DNA of 35,627 nt, from NCBI RefSeq assembly GCF_030682935.1, contig NZ_JAUXNA010000070.1:1-35627 (forward strand). The letters are read 5' to 3'. Positions 1-8,300 of the stretch are shown piece after piece. The position numbers and the translations under genes are program-made. Source of the stretch: Polaromonas sp. (lineage in GTDB: Bacteria; Pseudomonadota; Gammaproteobacteria; Burkholderiales; Burkholderiaceae_C). Under the pieces are notes generated by a model. It had not been told where the DNA came from, did no database searches, and saw only the letters and a list, made by a program, of their open reading frames with translations. Position 1 is the stretch's first letter. Every line of letters begins with the position of its first letter.

Positions 1-4
1 CGCC

Positions 5-1150
5 GTGACCGTCATCACCAACATCGAAGACCTGCGCGTGCTGGCGCAAAAGCGCGTGCCGCGCATGTTCTACGACTACGCCGACTCCGGCTCCTGGACC
101 GAAGGCACCTACCGCGCCAACTCGGACGACTTCCAGACCATCAAGCTGCGCCAGCGGGTCGCGGTCAACATGGAGAACCGCAGCACGGCGGCCACCCTGG
201 TCGGATGCCTGGCAAAGATGCCGGTGGCGATTGCGCCGGTGGGACTGACAGGCATGCAGCATGCCGACGGCGAGATCAAGGCGGCCAGGGCGGCTGAAAA
301 GTTCGGCATTCCCTTCATCCTGTCGACCATGAGCATCTGCTCCATCGAGGACATTGCGGCCAACACGCAGCGCCCTTTCTGGTTCCAGCTCTACATGATG
401 CGCGACCGCGAGGCCATGGCCGCCATGATCGAGCGCACCCGCAAGGCGGGCTGCGACGCGCTGGTGCTGACGCTGGACCTGCAGGTGATCGGCCAGCGCC
501 ACAAGGACCTGAAGAACGGCCTGACGGCGCCGCCCAAGCCGACCCTGGCCAACATCATCAACCTCATGACCAAGCCGCGCTGGTGCATGGGCATGGCCGG
601 CACGCGCCGCCACACCTTCGGCAACCTGGTCGGCCATGTCAAGGGGGTCAGCGACATGAATTCGCTGGCAGCCTGGACCAACGAGCAGTTCGACCCGCGC
701 CTTTCCTGGGCAGACGTGGCCTGGGTCAAGGAAAAATGGGGCGGCAAGCTGATCCTCAAGGGCATCCAGGATGTGGAAGACGCCAAACTTGCTGTGCAAA
801 GCGGCGCCGACGCCATCGTGGTGAGCAACCACGGTGGCCGCCAGCTCGACGGTGCGCAGTCCAGCATCTCGGCCCTGCCCGCCATCGTCGAGGCGGTGGG
901 CCCGGAGATTGAAGTGTGGATGGACGGCGGCATCCGTTCCGGCCAGGACGTGCTCAAGGCCTGGGCGCTGGGCGCACGCGGCACGCTGATTGGCCGCGCC
1001 ATGGTCTACGGCCTGGGCGCCATGGGCGAAGCCGGCGTGACCAAGGCGCTGCAGATCATCCACAAGGAACTCGACATCACCATGGCGTTCTGCGGCCACA
1101 CCGACATCAACACCGTGGACAAAAGCATTTTGCTTCCGGGTACGTATTAA
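5..1150 (+). CDS. FMN-dependent alpha-hydroxy-acid oxidase / L-lactate dehydrogenase family protein (start may lie upstream of window)
   Basis: ORF with FMN alpha-hydroxy acid dehydrogenase motifs (YDYADSGSWTEGTYRAN, SNHGGRQLDGAQSS, DGGIRSGQDVLKAWALGARGTLIGR). Begins at GTG 4 nt from window edge. Confidence 0.9.
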   Translation: MTVITNIEDLRVLAQKRVPRMFYDYADSGSWTEGTYRANSDDFQTIKLRQRVAVNMENRSTAATLVGCLAKMPVAIAPVGLTGMQHADGEIKAARAAEKFGIPFILSTMSICSIEDIAANTQRPFWFQLYMMRDREAMAAMIERTRKAGCDALVLTLDLQVIGQRHKDLKNGLTAPPKPTLANIINLMTKPRWCMGMAGTRRHTFGNLVGHVKGVSDMNSLAAWTNEQFDPRLSWADVAWVKEKWGGKLILKGIQDVEDAKLAVQSGADAIVVSNHGGRQLDGAQSSISALPAIVEAVGPEIEVWMDGGIRSGQDVLKAWALGARGTLIGRAMVYGLGAMGEAGVTKALQIIHKELDITMAFCGHTDINTVDKSILLPGTY

Positions 1151-1282
1151 AAAAAATCGGCGGACCCTTTGGGGAACTCAATGATTCCAGCCCGCGACCA
1201 AACCGGCAACTGATGAGTTGCATGGGGTCGAAATGACTGCCTTCGCTGCGGCGCTTTTGCAGCCGACACCCACAACACCACA

Positions 1283-3298
1283 CTAGTCTCGCAAGTTGGG
1301 GGGCACGATGCCGTGCCGCTTCATTCGTCGATACACGGTCGCGCGGCACAAATCCAGATGACGCGCCGTCTGTGCGATGTTCCACTGATGCTGCTTCAGG
1401 GCCAGCCGCAGGGCCTGCGCTTGCGCATTTGGCAACGTCGGCTCTGAAACAACGACCCTGTCCACGGGGGGAGCGCTTTCCGCGGGAACAACGTCTTCAT
1501 TGAAGCCCAGGGTCGCCAGCCGCGGCGGCGGCATCAGATTGCAGACCGTGCACCGCACATCGGCCGGCAGATGCTCGAGTTCCACCAGCCCGTCATCACT
1601 GAGCGCCAGGGCTGAGCGCAACGTGTTCTTGAGCTGGCGGATGTTGCCCGGCCAGTCGTAGTGCAGCAGCACCGCCAGGGCGTTTTCGGCGATCCCATGG
1701 CTGGCACGCTGCTGGGCCGCCGCTTCCTCGCGCAGCAATTGATGAATCAGCGCCACCTTGTCGCTGCGCTCGCGCAGCGCGGGCAGCTTGAGCACCATGC
1801 CATTGAGCCGGTAATACAGGTCCTGGCGGAATTGGCCCGCGCTGACCAGTTCGGTCAGGTCGCGGTGCGTCGCGCAGATCACCTGCAAGTCCACCGGAAC
1901 CGGTTTTTCAGCCCCGAGAGGCAGCACCTCGCGCTCGGCCAGCACGCGCAGCAGGCGCGTTTGCAGGTTCAGCGGCATGTCGCCAATTTCATCGAGAAAC
2001 AGAGTGCCGCCATCGGCTTGGGTAATCTTGCCGCGCACGCCTTTGGCCCGCGCGCCCGTGAAAGCGCCGTCGCGGTAGCCAAACAGCTCGCTTTCAATCA
2101 GTGACTCGGGAATCGCCGCGCAATTGAGCGCCACGAAAGGTGCGGCCGCGCGTCCGCTGGCCTCGTGCATGGCGTGCGCAAAAACTTCCTTGCCGGTGCC
2201 GGTTTCACCATGCAGCATCACGGGAATGCCTTTATCCAGCACGCGCAAGGCCTGGTTGGCGTTGACCACCATTTGTGCGTCGCCGCCGGCCAGCTTCTGC
2301 AGCGGCCCCTGCAGCCCCTGCGCGACCGGCAAGGCATTCTTGCCCGCGTTGGGCATGCTGCGAACCAGCCGGCTCGGCTGGCTCGGCTGGCTCGGCTGGG
2401 CATAGTAGCGCCGCGCCGACTGCAGGGTGCGCAACGCAAACGGCGCACCATTGGCCGCCGCCATGGCCCGGCCCAGGTCTTCCATGCGCAGGCCAAACAG
2501 GTCTTCCAGCCGCAGCCCGGGCAGGGGCCGGGCTGCGCCGCCGAATTCCAGCTGGGCGCGGGCGTTGGCGGCCACGATCACGCCTTCTTCATTGAGCGCC
2601 AGCAGGCCTTCGACATCAACGTCGAGGAACTCGCGCCGCGCGCTCAGGCGCAGCACCAGGCAATGCTCGAACTGGCGCAGGAAGTGCGCGTTCTCGATCA
2701 TGCGCGCCGTGCCGCTGACCATTTGCAGCACCAGGTGCTGGCTGCGCTTGTCGTCCGGCGAGAACAGGGCCGAGGCATCGAGCACGGCCAGCAGCTCGCC
2801 GCCGGGCGCAAAGATCGGCGCCCCACTGCAGGTCAGCGAGGTGTTGGGGGCGCGGAAGTGCTCGCCATGGTGCACCGTGACCGGCAGCCGGTCGATCGTG
2901 CACAGGCCCACGGCGCAGGTGCCTTCCTCGTCTTCCGACCAGCAGGAACCGAGGTAGAGGCCGGCTCGGCGCAGCTCGCGGTCCAGCAGCGGGTTGTTCA
3001 TGAAATCCACCGTGACACCATGCGCGTCGGTCAGCAGCACCACATAGCCGGCATCGCGTATCTGCGCAAACAGCTTTTCCATGCCACTGCGCGCAATGTG
3101 CAGCAAGGGTTCGAGCGGCGCCTGGTAGTCGCGCAGGTGGTGGGCCGGCAGCACGCGCGGCGGGGCCGGACGCCCCGGGTCGAGCCGATGGACTTCGATC
3201 GAGCGACGCCAGGACTGAGCGATCGGCGACCCGGGCTCGGGCGCGCCCGCGAGCGCGAGCCTGCGGTCCACACCGGCGGCAATCTGGGCCTGGTTCAT
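1283..3298 (-). CDS. sigma-54-dependent Fis-family transcriptional activator, AcoR-like (GAF/PAS + AAA+ + HTH)
   Basis: GETGTGKE Walker A, ESELFGYRDGAFTGA (sigma-54 contact loop), LFLDEIGD, C-terminal Fis-type HTH (IAQTARHLDLCRATVYRRMKRHGI). Start taken at MNQAQIAAGVDRR; the ORF track extends to 3472. Confidence 0.92.
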   Translation of the reverse strand: MNQAQIAAGVDRRLALAGAPEPGSPIAQSWRRSIEVHRLDPGRPAPPRVLPAHHLRDYQAPLEPLLHIARSGMEKLFAQIRDAGYVVLLTDAHGVTVDFMNNPLLDRELRRAGLYLGSCWSEDEEGTCAVGLCTIDRLPVTVHHGEHFRAPNTSLTCSGAPIFAPGGELLAVLDASALFSPDDKRSQHLVLQMVSGTARMIENAHFLRQFEHCLVLRLSARREFLDVDVEGLLALNEEGVIVAANARAQLEFGGAARPLPGLRLEDLFGLRMEDLGRAMAAANGAPFALRTLQSARRYYAQPSQPSQPSRLVRSMPNAGKNALPVAQGLQGPLQKLAGGDAQMVVNANQALRVLDKGIPVMLHGETGTGKEVFAHAMHEASGRAAAPFVALNCAAIPESLIESELFGYRDGAFTGARAKGVRGKITQADGGTLFLDEIGDMPLNLQTRLLRVLAEREVLPLGAEKPVPVDLQVICATHRDLTELVSAGQFRQDLYYRLNGMVLKLPALRERSDKVALIHQLLREEAAAQQRASHGIAENALAVLLHYDWPGNIRQLKNTLRSALALSDDGLVELEHLPADVRCTVCNLMPPPRLATLGFNEDVVPAESAPPVDRVVVSEPTLPNAQAQALRLALKQHQWNIAQTARHLDLCRATVYRRMKRHGIVPPNLRD

Positions 3299-3443
3299 GA
3301 ATTTGTCTCCTGCTGCGAACCTGCTTGGGCCTGCCCATGGTACATCGCCAGCAGAAAGCTGGCCATGGTGTTTACAGCCTGGCGCCAAGTTTGCCGGTGC
3401 AAGCCACGCGCCCCGTAACAATGTCGCAGGCAAGACCGGTATG

Positions 3444-3506
3444 GCGACAGCTGTCGCAGGCCTTGCCGCCAAAAGTCAGCCGGTCCTGCGACAGCTGTCG
3501 CAGGAC
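3444..3506. promoter_or_regulatory. putative upstream activator sequences: palindromes GCGACAGCTGTCGC (3444-3457) and GTCCTGCGACAGCTGTCGCAGGAC (3483-3506)
   Basis: Two copies of the same palindrome, centres 44 bp apart, in the intergenic region between the sigma-54 activator and the operon; a third half-site TGTCGCAGG at 3422-3430. Confidence 0.7.
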
Positions 3507-3565
3507 TGCGGCCTCGACCGCTGATTCATCGCGTTTTTTATGAGGGTTTCTCCCTGGTTCAAGCC

Positions 3566-3581
3566 TGGCATCAATGTTGCC
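3566..3581 (+). promoter_or_regulatory. putative sigma-54 (-24/-12) promoter
   Basis: TGGCATCAATGTTGCC fits TGGCAYN-N4-TTGC with correct GG/GC spacing, 73 bp upstream of the operon ATG and downstream of the palindromes. Confidence 0.7.
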
Positions 3582-3653
3582 TAAAGCGTTGACCTGCCTG
3601 CGAGCCAATGGCGGCCGCTGCAACAGGTCAACCCAATAAAGGAGATATCCGCA

Positions 3654-4661
3654 ATGGAACCAACGACAAAGCAGTTGCTCTGGATGTACGAAACCATGGT
3701 CGAAATCCGCGAGTACGAAGAGACCATGGCCAAGGTCTACCTGGAGGGCAAGCTGCCTCCCAATATCCAGAAGGGCCTGGCCTTCGACATTGGCGCCGGA
3801 CCGGTGCCCGGTGAAATGCATCTGGCGGCCGGCCAGGAACCTGTGGCGGTAGGCGTTTGCGCCCACCTGCGCAAGGACGACACCGTGGTCGGCGCGCACC
3901 GGCCGCACCATTTCGCCATTGCCAAAGGCGTGCCGCTGAATCCGATGACGGCCGAGATGTTCGGCAAGGTCACAGGTCTGAGCCGCGGCAAGGGCGGCCA
4001 CATGCACCTGTTCGACCCCGAGCACAAGTTCAGTTGCAGCGGCATCATCGGCGCGAGCATGCCGCCGGCCTGCGGCGCGGCGCTCGCGGCCAAGAAGCGT
4101 GGCACCGACGCGGTGGCCGTAGCCTTCTTCGGCGAAGGCGCAACGAATCAGGGCGCGTTCCATGAGTCGCTGAACCTCGCGGCGCTGTGGCGCCTGCCGG
4201 TGATCTTCGTCTGCGAAGACAACAAGTACGCGATCTCGGTCGAAAAGTCCGAGTCGACCTCGATTGCCTGGAATTCCGACCGCGCCTCGGCCTACGGCAT
4301 CCCGGGCGTTCGGGTTAAACACAACGACGCGCTCGAAGTGTTCGAGGCCGCGGGTACTGCCGTGGCGCGCGCCCGCCGTGGCGAAGGTCCCACGCTGATC
4401 GAAGTCAAGACTGACCGCTACCTCGGCCACTTCCAGGGTGACCCCGAAACCTACCGCCCCAAAGGCGAGGTGGAGGCGCTACGCAAGAACGACCCGATCC
4501 CCAAGCTCGGCGACCACCTGCGCAAGTTGGGCGTGCTGAACGACGCGCTCGACCAGAAGCTGCGCGCAGCGGTCACCGAACGCATCACCGAGGCCTATGA
4601 CTTCGGCCGCAACAGCCCCTACCCGAAGCCCGAAGACGCGCTGCTGCACGTCTTTGCCTGA
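3654..4661 (+). CDS. thiamine-pyrophosphate-dependent dehydrogenase E1 alpha subunit (acetoin dehydrogenase AcoA-like)
   Basis: TPP-binding motif FFGEGATNQGAFHESLNLAALWRLPVIFVCEDN; E1-alpha fold; follows the sigma-54 promoter. Confidence 0.9.
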   Translation: MEPTTKQLLWMYETMVEIREYEETMAKVYLEGKLPPNIQKGLAFDIGAGPVPGEMHLAAGQEPVAVGVCAHLRKDDTVVGAHRPHHFAIAKGVPLNPMTAEMFGKVTGLSRGKGGHMHLFDPEHKFSCSGIIGASMPPACGAALAAKKRGTDAVAVAFFGEGATNQGAFHESLNLAALWRLPVIFVCEDNKYAISVEKSESTSIAWNSDRASAYGIPGVRVKHNDALEVFEAAGTAVARARRGEGPTLIEVKTDRYLGHFQGDPETYRPKGEVEALRKNDPIPKLGDHLRKLGVLNDALDQKLRAAVTERITEAYDFGRNSPYPKPEDALLHVFA

Positions 4662-4694
4662 ACGCAAACCCGTACTGACAAGGAGACAACTCTC

Positions 4695-5741
4695 ATGAAC
4701 GCACCCGCCACCCGCAAGCTGACCATGGCCCAGGCCATCTCGGAAGCCATTGCGCAGGAAATGGAACGCGACCCCGAAGTTTTTGTACTTGGTGAAGACG
4801 TGGGCAAGTACGGGGGCATCTTCAGCGCCACCGGCGGCCTGCTCGCCAAGTTCGGCAAGGACCGGATCATGGACACGCCGATTTCGGAAACCGGCTTCAT
4901 TGGCACGGCCATCGGCGCCGCGGCCGCAGGCATGCGCCCCATCGCCGAGTTGATGTTCGTCGACTTCTTCGGCGTCTGCATGGACATGATCTACAACCAC
5001 ATGGCCAAGAACATCTACATGTCCGGCGGCAACATCCAGTTGCCCATGGTTTTGATGAGCGCCATCGGCGGTGGCTACAACGATGCGGCGCAGCATTCGC
5101 AGTGCCTGTACGCGACCTTCGCCCACATGCCGGGCATGAAAGTTGTCGTGCCCTCGAATGCCTATGACGCCAAGGGCCTGATGACCCAGGCCATCCGCGA
5201 CAACAACCCGGTGGTGTTTCTATTCCACAAGGGCATCATGGGCCTGCCCTGGATGTCGTACTTCGAGGGCAGCACCAACGAAGTGCCCGAAGCACCTTAT
5301 GCCATTCCATTCGGCCAGGCCCGGGTGGTGCGCGAAGGCTCGGACCTGACCATCGTGACGCTGAGCCAGATGGTGCAAAAGGCTGTGATCGCCTCCGACG
5401 AGCTGGACCGCGAGGGCATCAGCGCCGAGATCATCGACCTGCGCACTATCGTGCCGCTGGACCGCGCCGCCGTGCTGGCCTCGGTGCGCAAGACCGGCCG
5501 GCTGCTGATTGCCGACGAGGATTACCTGAGCTTTGGACTCTCGGGCGAAATCTCGGCCCTGATTGCCGAAAACCTCGACACCGTACCGCTGAAAGCACCC
5601 GTGCGCCGCCTGGCCGTGCCCGACGTGCCCATTCCCTATAGTCGTCCGCTTGAGCAATTTGTGATTCCACAGACCTCGTCGATTGTCCAGGCCGCGCGTC
5701 AACTGGCCCAGGCCAAAAAACTGGTGGGGACGCTGGCATGA
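4695..5741 (+). CDS. 2-oxoacid/acetoin dehydrogenase E1 beta subunit (transketolase-like, AcoB-like)
   Basis: E1-beta motifs (MDTPISETGFIGTAIGAAAAGMRPIAELMFVDF, EIIDLRTIVPLDRAAVLASVRKTGRLLIADE). Confidence 0.92.
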   Translation: MNAPATRKLTMAQAISEAIAQEMERDPEVFVLGEDVGKYGGIFSATGGLLAKFGKDRIMDTPISETGFIGTAIGAAAAGMRPIAELMFVDFFGVCMDMIYNHMAKNIYMSGGNIQLPMVLMSAIGGGYNDAAQHSQCLYATFAHMPGMKVVVPSNAYDAKGLMTQAIRDNNPVVFLFHKGIMGLPWMSYFEGSTNEVPEAPYAIPFGQARVVREGSDLTIVTLSQMVQKAVIASDELDREGISAEIIDLRTIVPLDRAAVLASVRKTGRLLIADEDYLSFGLSGEISALIAENLDTVPLKAPVRRLAVPDVPIPYSRPLEQFVIPQTSSIVQAARQLAQAKKLVGTLA

Positions 5742-5995
5742 GTCGCATCGAGATTGTCTTGCCCGACGAGGTCTGGCAAGACGTGGAGCCCGGGACCGAA
5801 GCCCTGGTCGAAGACTGGCTGGTCGCCGAGGGCGCCGCGGTAACGGCCGGTCAGGCCATTGCCAGCGTGGTCGTGGTCAAGACCAACCACGAGGTGACAG
5901 CGCCAGCCGACGGCGTGATCGAGAAGATACTGGTCAGGGCCGAAGAGACCTTTGCGCGCGGCGCGCCGCTGGGTGTGCTGCGGGGAGCGTCGTGA
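5738..5995 (+). CDS. stand-alone lipoyl-domain protein (85 aa)
   Basis: MSRIEIVLPDEVWQDVEPGTEALVEDWLVAEGAAVTAGQAIASVVVVKTNHEVTAPADGVIEKI: lipoyl/biotinyl domain with K in the hairpin turn; ATGA overlap with the upstream gene. Confidence 0.85.
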   Translation: MSRIEIVLPDEVWQDVEPGTEALVEDWLVAEGAAVTAGQAIASVVVVKTNHEVTAPADGVIEKILVRAEETFARGAPLGVLRGAS

Positions 5996-6702
5996 CGACC
6001 GAGGTCCCGAGCTCACCGGCGGCCGCGCCGTCCGCGCTGATCCCGCTCAAAGGCCTGCGCGGCAGCATTGCGCGCAACGTGACGGCGGGCTGGCAGGCAC
6101 CGCGCGTGGCCCAGGCGGTCGAGGTCGACATGACGCGCAGCCTGGCCCTGCAAGCCAGATTGCAGGCCAGACTGGGCAGCGCGACCCGCATCACCATCAC
6201 GCACGTCGTGCTGCGGGCCGTGGCGCTGACGCTGCGCGCGCACCCCGCGCTCAACGCCTGCCTGCGCGAAGGCGGCATCGAGCGCATGCCCGGCATCAAC
6301 CTGGGCCTGGCGGTCTCGCTGCCCGATGGGTTAGCGGTGCCGGTGATCCGCGATGCCGACATGAAGTCCATTGAGCAGTTGGCCGACGCCTCGCGTGAAC
6401 TCGCTGCGGGCGCTCGCGCCAGTGCGCTCCCGCCCAAGGCATTTCAGGGTGGAACCTTCACGGTGACCAACCTGGGCATGACCGGCATCGACTGGTTCAC
6501 CCCGATCCTGAACCCACCGCAGGTCGGTATCCTGGGTCTGAGCCGCATTGCCGAGCAGGCCGTGGTGCGCAAAGGCCAGATCGTGGCCGCGCCCATGAGC
6601 ACCTTGACCCTGGTCTTCGATCACCGCGCAGTCGATGGCTACCCGGCCGCGCTGTTCCTGGCCGATATCCGCCGCCGGCTGGAGTCCTGCGAGGGCCTAT
6701 GA
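5992..6702 (+). CDS. 2-oxoacid dehydrogenase E2 acyltransferase catalytic domain only (GTG start)
   Basis: Catalytic DHRAVDG motif near the C-terminus; PPQVGILGLSRI. In-frame GTG at 5992 overlaps the preceding stop (GTGA). No lipoyl domain and only ~35 residues before the catalytic fold. Confidence 0.85.
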   Translation: MTTEVPSSPAAAPSALIPLKGLRGSIARNVTAGWQAPRVAQAVEVDMTRSLALQARLQARLGSATRITITHVVLRAVALTLRAHPALNACLREGGIERMPGINLGLAVSLPDGLAVPVIRDADMKSIEQLADASRELAAGARASALPPKAFQGGTFTVTNLGMTGIDWFTPILNPPQVGILGLSRIAEQAVVRKGQIVAAPMSTLTLVFDHRAVDGYPAALFLADIRRRLESCEGL

Positions 6703-7436
6703 AGCGCGACCTGCCTTATGTGCCGCTGTGCGTGCCAGCCCGCGATGAGCAGGTCTGGAACGAGCGTCAGCTTGCCAGTCCCGTGCTGGAACCGCAGGTG
6801 CGCCTGTGGCGTTACCGCACGCCGGCGGTGGTGCTCGGCTGCGCGCAGCGGTCGGCGCTGGCGGGCCTGGCCGGTACGACGGCCACGGGTGTGGACACGC
6901 TCGTGCGCCAGGCTGGCGGCGGCGCGGTGCTGGTCGGCCCCTGGATGCTCAGCGCTTCCATCGCGCTGCCGAATGGGCATCCGCTGGTGACAGCGAGCCC
7001 CGTTTCGAGCTACCGCTGGCTCGGGGAGCTCTACGCAGGCGTGCTGCAAAACCTCGGGATCGCGGCCCATGCGGTAGCGCCCGACGAAGCACGCGGCTTC
7101 GCGCATGCAAACGACGTCGGCAAAGACCTGGACTGGGCCTGCTATGGCGGCGTCTCGCCCTGGGAAGTGGTGGTGGGCTTGCGCAAGATCGTCGGGCTGG
7201 CGCAAATCAGGCGCCGTACCGGCATCCTGCTGGTGGCGGGCCTGCTGCTGGAGCGGCCGCAATGGCCTGCCTTGTGCCAAGCCCTGAGCCGCCCGGCCAC
7301 CCATGTTGACCACCTGATCCAACGCACCACGTCACTCGCCCAGGAGATCGGCGTTGCGCCTTCCGTTTTCGAGATCGCGCATCCGCTGGCCTGGGCCTTG
7401 CACGACGCACTCCATGGAGCGCCCCTCCATCCCTGA
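6699..7436 (+). CDS. lipoate-protein ligase A-like protein (LplA/BPL-LipB fold)
   Basis: LVRQAGGGAVL (cf. RRxSGGGxV), GLRKIVGLAQIRRRTGILL (cf. GrKIaGsAQ), ATGA overlap with the E2 gene. Confidence 0.8.
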   Translation: MKRDLPYVPLCVPARDEQVWNERQLASPVLEPQVRLWRYRTPAVVLGCAQRSALAGLAGTTATGVDTLVRQAGGGAVLVGPWMLSASIALPNGHPLVTASPVSSYRWLGELYAGVLQNLGIAAHAVAPDEARGFAHANDVGKDLDWACYGGVSPWEVVVGLRKIVGLAQIRRRTGILLVAGLLLERPQWPALCQALSRPATHVDHLIQRTTSLAQEIGVAPSVFEIAHPLAWALHDALHGAPLHP

Positions 7437-7545
7437 TTTTCACCACGAAGGAGACGGCATGAGGAACAAGAGACCTGCGCCTGATGACAAGCAAATTGTC
7501 GAAAAGCGCCCACGCATTGAACGAAATTCAACACGGAGACAAATC

Positions 7546-8052
7546 ATGAAAAAGCAAATTCATTCTCTGGCCATGGTGGCGACCTGCGCCATGACGTTTT
7601 TCGCCAGCCCTGCCAACGCGCTCGAGATGAGTCCGACCTTGTCGCTGAATGTGGCCCGAACGATGGCGACGGCTTGCGAATCGCTTGCCACGCAGAAAGG
7701 GTGGCGCATGAACATCGCGGTGGTCGACGGCGGTGCGCAGCCGATTGTCTTCGTAAGAATGGATCGATCATTTCTTGGCAGTGGCGATATCGCCCTGACG
7801 AAAGCGCAGACCTCCGCCAAGTTCCCATTCAGCACCCGCTTTGTTCAAGAGCTGTCCTACGGCAAAGACGGCAAGCCAGCGCCACTCCCGGGATTCGTCC
7901 ATGTCCGCGGGGTTGTTGCCTTTGCGGGCGGCCTGCCCATACGTGCCGCCGGGATGCACATCGGAGGCATCGGCGTCAGTGGAGGCACAGCCGACGAAGA
8001 CGAAACCTGCGCTCAAGCAGGAATAGACGCGGTCAATCACCTCCTGAAGTAA
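7546..8052 (+). CDS. GlcG/HbpS family heme-binding-like protein with signal peptide
   Basis: MKKQIHSLAMVATCAMTFFASPANALEM signal peptide; MNIAVVDGGAQPIVFVRMD and GGIGVSGGTADEDETCAQAGI typical of GlcG/HbpS. Confidence 0.85.
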   Translation: MKKQIHSLAMVATCAMTFFASPANALEMSPTLSLNVARTMATACESLATQKGWRMNIAVVDGGAQPIVFVRMDRSFLGSGDIALTKAQTSAKFPFSTRFVQELSYGKDGKPAPLPGFVHVRGVVAFAGGLPIRAAGMHIGGIGVSGGTADEDETCAQAGIDAVNHLLK

Positions 8053-8300
8053 CGATGGAAGAGCGGAAGTCTGGATAACGCCTGGTCGCCTCAATGACTT
8101 GGGACGTGACCTGCACTACCGCCTCGCGGATGCGCTCGACACGTTCCTTTGCCTCCGCTGGCATCGCCGGGCAGCGGGGCGGCAGGAAGCGCTCCCATGC
8201 TTTTCCAGGCATCCAGGTGCTGCGTCTTTCGACAGGCAGGCCCGGCGGGCTCTTGGCGTATCCTCGCTGTGTGAGCTCTCCCCACCCTGCTGAAAGACCC

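Noticed and set aside
2165-3418. 417-aa plus-strand ORF antisense to the activator
   Set aside because: Overlaps a well-supported AcoR-like gene; composition is typical of GC-rich antisense frames (H/Q/R/A-rich) with no recognisable family.
3372-4430. 352-aa minus-strand ORF opposite E1 alpha
   Set aside because: Antisense shadow of a strong TPP-enzyme gene; it would also cover the sigma-54 control region.
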